From Zygnema cylindricum (Eukaryota; Streptophyta; Zygnematophyceae; Zygnematales; Zygnemataceae): 64,000 nt of DNA. Where the stretch lies: contig JBBHKE010001100.1 of assembly GCA_037447655.1 (NCBI GenBank), forward strand, positions 186,001-250,000, read 5' to 3'. Below the pieces are notes generated by a model. The model did no database searches, had not been told where the DNA came from, and saw only the letters and a program-made list of their open reading frames with translations. Position numbers and translations under genes: made by a program. Positions 59,138-64,000 of the stretch are shown here, piece after piece; position 1 is the first letter of the stretch; every line of letters starts with the position of its first letter.

Positions 59138-60203
59138 TGAAACTGTGAGACCTCTATAACTCCTTAGAGTGCACAGCTACCAAGAAGCCTCTAGGATAAC
59201 CTTGACCCCTTTGTGTTTTAGCAAGAATTGCTGCCACCCTTGCAAACAAAAACTCTAACCACATCCACCCCTATGAAGGGAAGACTCCCCTGAGTTGATA
59301 TCAAAAAGAATCTATGAATTTGCTCCTCGAGCAGTAAGTTATTGAGGGTCAAAGTTGACCTTTTGTATAGAAGCTTTTTGGGAGAGAGGGTCCTATATAC
59401 CAACTTTTCCTAAGTCCTATCTCTCTCACAAACTCTATCTACTGATTTACGGGCCAATCATATTACTCCTCCGTACACAAAAGTACAGCTGCCTGTGTAC
59501 TTTTTGTCCGAATACTGTACGACATGTCCGAAATGTCGACACGTGGTATATCCAGATTCTCTCTCTTAATCCCAAGATATGTCGCGATCCAATGTCATTC
59601 CACCACATGTCATCTGATGTGGCAATGACCAAGAACTGCCGTAATCCTCTTCTGCGATTTTGGCGTTAAATTCCGGTCGTCCGATTAAATTCACATTTAA
59701 TCATAGCCGTTATAAATACATGTGCGGTATTTGTTTCGCTAAAGAAACAAACGCGCGGTATTCGTTTCTTATCCGTACTGTAATCCATACTTTTACATTA
59801 ATGGATCTATATCTCCCGTAAACAGTTTCAGTTAAATGAATAATCCTACGTGTAAATGTTTAAGTAAGTATCAAACCCTATAGTACGTAACACTAGGTCT
59901 AGACTTAACGGATAAGGCTACCGCCTACCGGCAACTTACAGTCCGGAAGGTACTAGGATCAAATCCTAGAGGTATCACATATACTTTTAGTAAATAAACC
60001 CCTAATGGTAAATAAACTAATATTTATATCCCCTAAACCTCTGGATAGCCTAGGTAGCCATGGCTCTAGCTTCTCTCCAATTTCTCAATGACTGGGACAA
60101 GTTTGAGATTAGGAGAGAGAAGTCGGAGGTAGATTGCCTCGGCTTCTTTCTATATTTCCATTCAGACCTAGAAAATACTTTAAAAATGCCATTAATTTCT
60201 ACA
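59138..60203 (-). repeat. LTR shared by elements B and C
   Basis: 1066 bp; 5' LTR relative to B and 3' LTR relative to C. Its C side has the purine tract AATAGGAG. On its B side GGTT is followed directly by GGCTTC, so 39 bases including most of the PBS are missing relative to element A. Confidence 0.85.
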
Positions 60204-61456
60204 CTCCTATTATTTTCTAGTCAATCTTTAATTTCAGACCACACTTTTCCATGCAGAAAATCAGCTTAAGAGAATGCACAGATTTGGTCATCATATTTGC
60301 TACCATCTCACTCTCTGGTTGGTACTCTAAACTGATTATTTTGTTTTCTTCTTTCTCTCTTACAAATCTGAGTCTAATGTCCATGTGTTTGGCTTTAAAA
60401 TGATGTTTAGGATTGGCAGAAATAAGGATTGCTGCCTGATTATCACAAAATATTTTATTCACATCACTCTTAAGGTGACCAGGCTCACCAAGCAAAGACT
60501 TGACCCACATCAATTCTTTTACAGCAGAGCAAGAGGACATATACTCAGCCTCCATGGTGGACTGAGCAATAATTTTTTGTTGTTTACTACTCGAACAGCA
60601 AGCCCCATTCACCCACATATAATACATATCCAGAAGTGCATCTCCTCATCGGAGCATCACCATAACAGGCATCACTCCAAGTAGTGATGTCAGTATTCTC
60701 CTCAACCAAATGCAACCATAGATCCCTTGTTCCTATCAAATATCTAAGGACTCTCTTAAGTGCCTCCCAATCCCTCTTAGTGGGAGTATTTAGACTTCTA
60801 CTTAGCACTCCTACAGCTGCAGTTAAATCCGGCCGGGTACAATTCATAAAATAAATTAGACTTCCTACTACTTGCCTGTAAGGAATAGTCTGCATGAACT
60901 TATGTTCTTCACGAGATAATTCCTCGTCTAACCCTATGACTCCTTCTTCCTCACTCCCCTCACTTCCCTTCTTCGACTTCATTAGAGTTGTACAACTATT
61001 AGCTTTATCCATCTAAAATTTTTGAAGCATGTTCCCTATTGCTTCATTTTGAGTCAATCTTATAATCTTTGTTTTTCGATCCTTTTCTACTTGAATTCCC
61101 AAAATATATTTTGCTTCCCCCATATCTTTCATTTCAAATCTCCCCTTAAGATCGGTTTTCAGTTTTTTATATTTTTTCCATTGATTTACTTAAAACAAGC
61201 AAATCATCAACATAAATTGCAATAAATATAAAACCTTCCTCATCGTCGAAAACATAGATTGAGTGATCTGAGCTGACCCGGATTTATCCCAGACCAGTGA
61301 GAAACTCATCAAGCTTGTTATTCCATTGTTGAGGCGCTTGTTTCAAACCATAAAGAGATTTAATCATCTGGCATACTTACTCTCATCTCTTTCCTCCACA
61401 AACCCTATGGGATGTCGCATGAAGATCTCCTCTTCCAATTCTCCATGCAAAAAAGT
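60204..61456 (-). pseudogene. Element C: RNase H and RT fragment
   Basis: Minus-strand pol 3' part very similar to B: RNase H (60217-60627, CDNQAAILI, MDIRLRFVREK; 60587-61012, IPYRQVVGSLIYFMNCTRPD, WSDACYGD), then RT pieces with a stop near 61015, up to FMR in the YVDD-upstream region. It is cut at about 61457 by an LTR fragment; integrase and gag are not in the window. Confidence 0.85.
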
Positions 61457-62023
61457 TGTTTTTGTTTTCTTTTTGGAAAGCTTTCAGTCTCACAGCAGCG
61501 CAGTTGCTATAAAATAGAGCAGCGCAGCTGCTATACAGCAACAAACAGAGCAGCGCAGCTGCTATACTGCAGAGCAGCGCAGCAGCGAAGTTGCAACACA
61601 GACAGGACAATGCAACCACGATTATATTTGATATGGTCCGTACGGACAACGCAACGTCTAATATTCTTAATGTGATTCTGTGCAGGATAGAGCAACTGCG
61701 ATAGATACGATTCTAGTCAACTTAGTGGGAACTCAGTGGTAACTTAGTGGGTAGCTTAGTGGTAGCTCAATGGTAGCTTAGTGGTAGCTCAGTGGTAGCC
61801 CAGTGGTAGCTCAGTGGTAGCTTAGTATTAGCTTGGTAGCTTGACGTACCTCTCAGGTACACTGGTATTGCCGGTACAACACTAGTATAAGACTTAGGAC
61901 TCAGAACACATAATGTATCCAGACTTCCAAGTAGTAAAACTGCAGACAGTTTTTGGGAAACTTCTGAGTATTATATCTTGAGTGTTGTCGGGTCAATTGT
62001 GCTATAACTTTGGGAGTTATAAG
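61457..62023 (+). repeat. LTR fragment related to element 1, cut by element D
   Basis: Starts near TGTTTTTGTTTTC with a GAAAGCTTTCAGTC follow-on, then a block of GCAGCGCAGCTGC words. It ends with GGGAAACTTCTGAG and GCTATAACTTTGGGAG, which parallel the element 1 LTR 3' half. The 3' end is missing because D begins at 62024. Confidence 0.65.
61721..61842 (+). repeat. 11-bp minisatellite in the LTR fragment
   Basis: About ten copies of AGTGGTAGCTC/T with variants. The element 1 and 2 LTRs have only two such units (TAGTGGTAGCTTGG), so it expanded here. Confidence 0.9.
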
Positions 62024-62904
62024 TGTTGTTCTGTGACTACTACACCAACTGAAGATGAAGATGATGCTGGAGTAGTCATCACAGAATTCAGATAAGCAAG
62101 AAGCTCTCACAGATGCTCAGAAAAATACACACAACTTTGGAACACAGCCAAAAACAAATTAGGCAACCAAATGGCCTACAAATCTGACACAATGCAGATA
62201 ATACACAAATGAACACAAGTGCAAATTTACACAGAAATCTGCAAACAGATCTGAGAAATATTCTCAGTCAAATATATCAAAAATGACTCAGCATAATTTT
62301 GATACAACAAGTTGGTTATTCTAAAATGGTTAAGTCCTATATTTATACCTAAAAGATCTATTCTTCTAAGAGCTAGCAGCCACTCACTACTCTAACTAAG
62401 CAAAGAAGACATAACAGCCATGCATCAATAATATCTACTATCTGAAAGGAGGATACCTGAATATGTCAAGGTATGTCATATAGAAAGAATCTGAACTTAG
62501 ACACTAATTAAACAAAACACGCTTCTGTACAAACTAAAGATAAGTAACGTCACAGTACACCGTGTATAAACACGTCAGATAATTACAGACGTGGTCCCGG
62601 ATGACCACCTTCCGTCGGCAACAAATCTTCACCGTCCATCATTTCGAAGTTTCATCCAAGATGAAACTTTTATGTGACACCTCGGTCTTTGTGGTAAGTC
62701 CGAATAGTACGAACGGATCTTTGTAGAGTTTCTCATTTACCGACGCGTGTCTTGAAGTGTGTCACACCGTGAACTCCCTCACTGTTTACTGTAACATTAA
62801 TTCTGGTACATACTGAACCAGACTTTCACAAAATATTCTAAGTACTGAGAAAACACTCCCCTCACCTATGAAGCTTAGTGAGGACTAAAGCTTTCAAAAC
62901 AACA
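62024..62904 (-). repeat. 3' LTR of element D
   Basis: 881 bp. Its last 56 bases start with ATG (62079) and read MTTPASSSSSVGVVVTEQ, then CA, in the same register as the solo LTR at 54751. Confidence 0.85.
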
Positions 62905-62927
62905 CTCCCCTAAAGCTTTAGACTCTA

Positions 62928-64000
62928 CTAACCACTTAGACCACATCCCTCTCTACAAAATTTCAATTTTGGAGCAGGTAAGGGTTTTGTCATCATATCT
63001 GCCAACATTTTCTCATCAGGTAAGTAGCTGAGTTTCAGAATTCTGGCCATCACCTTTTCCCTCACAAAGTGTAACTTAATGTCAATATGCTTGCTTTTGA
63101 AATGATGACTAGGATTAGAAGCAATAGCAATAGCAGCTTGATTGTCACACCATATGACCTGAGGACCAGACTGCATAAATTTCAGTTCTTGTAAAAGAGA
63201 CTTTACCCAAAGAAGTTCCTTGACAGCTGAGCTGGCTGCCATGTATTCAGCTTCCATGGTTGACTGAGCAGTCACCTTTTGGAGCTTGCTTGTCCAGCAG
63301 CAAGTACCATTACCGATCTTCAGAATGAATCCAGTGGTAGAACGTCGGCTTGGCATATCACCATAACTCGCATCGCTCCAGGTGCTAATTTTCACTTCAT
63401 CTCCTCCAAGAGACAGTCGGAGATCTCGTGTACCTGCAAGATATCTCAGAACTCGTTTTGCTGCCTCCCAATCTGATTTCTTCGGATTCTGAAGACTTCG
63501 ACTCAGAGCTCCAACAGCCGCTGCAATATCCGGACGAGTGCAGTTCATAAAGTAGATAAGACTCCCAACAATTTGTCTGTAGGGAATCGTGGACATGAAA
63601 TCTGACTCCCCTGCTTCCATATCATCTTCTAGAGTCATTCCTCCATCTGTCTCCTTTCCTTCCACCTTTTGCCTGAACTCCATAGGAGTGGCACTCCCTT
63701 TTGCATCTGCCATACCAAATCTTTCAAGTACATTTCCAATGGCCTCTCTCTGAGTAAGGTAAATAACTCTCTGACTCCTATCTCTCTCTACTTGAATGCC
63801 TAGGATATACTTAGCTTCACCTAAGTCTTTCATTTCAAACCTGGCATTCAGAGCTGCTTTTATCTTGTTTATCTCATTCAATGATTTGCTGATTAGCAGC
63901 AGATCATCCACATACACTGCTACATAAATCACACCATCATTTCCGTCCATGACATAAACAGAGTGGTCTGAGCTGATCCTTGTAAAGCCTAAGCTGGTAA
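62928..64000 (-). CDS. RT and RNase H of element D, partial
   Basis: An uninterrupted frame open from the window edge to the stop at 62928, about 357 codons. It contains the RT active site YVDDLLLISKS, then FEMKDLGEAKYILGIQV, the connection region IPYRQIVGSLIYFMNCTRPD, and RNase H with WSDASYGD, STMEAEYMA (catalytic Glu), ELLWVKSLL, CDNQAAIAIA and HHFKSKHIDI. It ends GCGLSG. This is the C-terminal end of a Ty1/copia polyprotein. It lacks the stops seen in A, B and C, so it is the best candidate in the window for a source of active pol. Confidence 0.93.
   Translation of the reverse strand, partial: TSLGFTRISSDHSVYVMDGNDGVIYVAVYVDDLLLISKSLNEINKIKAALNARFEMKDLGEAKYILGIQVERDRSQRVIYLTQREAIGNVLERFGMADAKGSATPMEFRQKVEGKETDGGMTLEDDMEAGESDFMSTIPYRQIVGSLIYFMNCTRPDIAAAVGALSRSLQNPKKSDWEAAKRVLRYLAGTRDLRLSLGGDEVKISTWSDASYGDMPSRRSTTGFILKIGNGTCCWTSKLQKVTAQSTMEAEYMAASSAVKELLWVKSLLQELKFMQSGPQVIWCDNQAAIAIASNPSHHFKSKHIDIKLHFVREKVMARILKLSYLPDEKMLADMMTKPLPAPKLKFCREGCGLSG

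Larger units (their letters stand above)
53021..60203 (-). mobile_element. Element B: decayed copia element, minus strand
   Basis: 3' LTR 53021-54082 (1062 bp), interior 54083-59137, 5' LTR 59138-60203 (1066 bp). It is inserted into RNase H of element A. The right LTR is also the 3' LTR of element C, giving LTR-B-LTR-C. The PBS is deleted. Interior order on the minus strand is gag, protease, integrase, RT, RNase H. It also carries a solo LTR. Confidence 0.88.
62024..64000 (-). mobile_element. Element D: copia element, 5' part beyond the window
   Basis: 3' LTR 62024-62904 (881 bp; TGTTGT at 62904 on the minus strand, ACAACA at 62024), purine tract TTTAGGGGAG, then an intact RT/RNase H frame running off the window. 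It inserted into an LTR fragment; the left flank is ATAAG. Confidence 0.9.

Noticed and set aside
1-64000. tRNA, rRNA or other RNA genes
   Set aside because: I found no cloverleaf with box A/B or rRNA-like stretch. The tRNA-Met similarity is limited to the 13-15-base primer sites.

Overview
The window is nuclear DNA of a eukaryote. It has GT-AG introns, LTR retrotransposons of the Ty1/copia superfamily, hAT and PIF/Harbinger-like DNA transposon remnants and long simple repeats, and no operons. A plant-like host (streptophyte alga, bryophyte or relative) is my best guess. The host gene is a multi-PAS hybrid histidine kinase, a type known from algae and mosses. The retrotransposon primer sites also extend into a GUGGG-type anticodon stem, which I recall as the plant form of initiator tRNA-Met (animals have CUGGG). 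Both arguments are inference.

Layout. 1-2760 is a patchwork of foldback and direct repeats. 2883-3630 is a MITE. 4641-16582 (minus strand) is the only convincing host gene: a hybrid sensor histidine kinase that I could assemble as 14 exons in one continuous frame of 890 codons, with three PAS-like regions, HisKA, HATPase and a C-terminal receiver, all key residues present. Its introns hold a GA microsatellite, a homopurine tract, a foldback element, two small MITEs and a GGGAT-type repeat. 16873-19124 has a large inverted repeat and a degenerate 31-bp array.

19125-28144 is a copia-like element (element 1) whose 3' LTR is split by a second element of the same family (element 2, 23224-27614). 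Both have exact 5-bp target duplications, and both encode Gag and a second open frame but no pol. 30077-33621 is a short non-coding element (element 3, minus) with LTRs that look identical. 33834-34561 and 45845-46598 are further copies of the MITE. 36943-38491 is a broken hAT transposase. 38750-45360 holds a truncated LTR and a gutted element E (minus) with a solo LTR nested in its 3' LTR. 48002-53020 is a decayed full copia element (A, plus), interrupted in RNase H by minus-strand copia sequence arranged LTR-B-LTR-C (53021-61456). B carries a solo LTR. C is cut by an LTR fragment, itself cut by element D (62024 to the window end), whose RT/RNase H frame is intact.

Main novelty candidate: in these copia families the primer binding site matches the anticodon region of initiator tRNA-Met (half-tRNA priming, as known for Drosophila copia), and Gag appears to start inside the LTR and read straight through the LTR/PBS junction. 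The LTR part is 20, 26 or 56 nt in three LTR types, always 2 modulo 3, so the PBS is always read as Q-(V/A)-M-(G/S)-P. A second candidate is the Gag-plus-ORF2 elements, where the same in-frame TGA separates gag from ORF2 in both copies.
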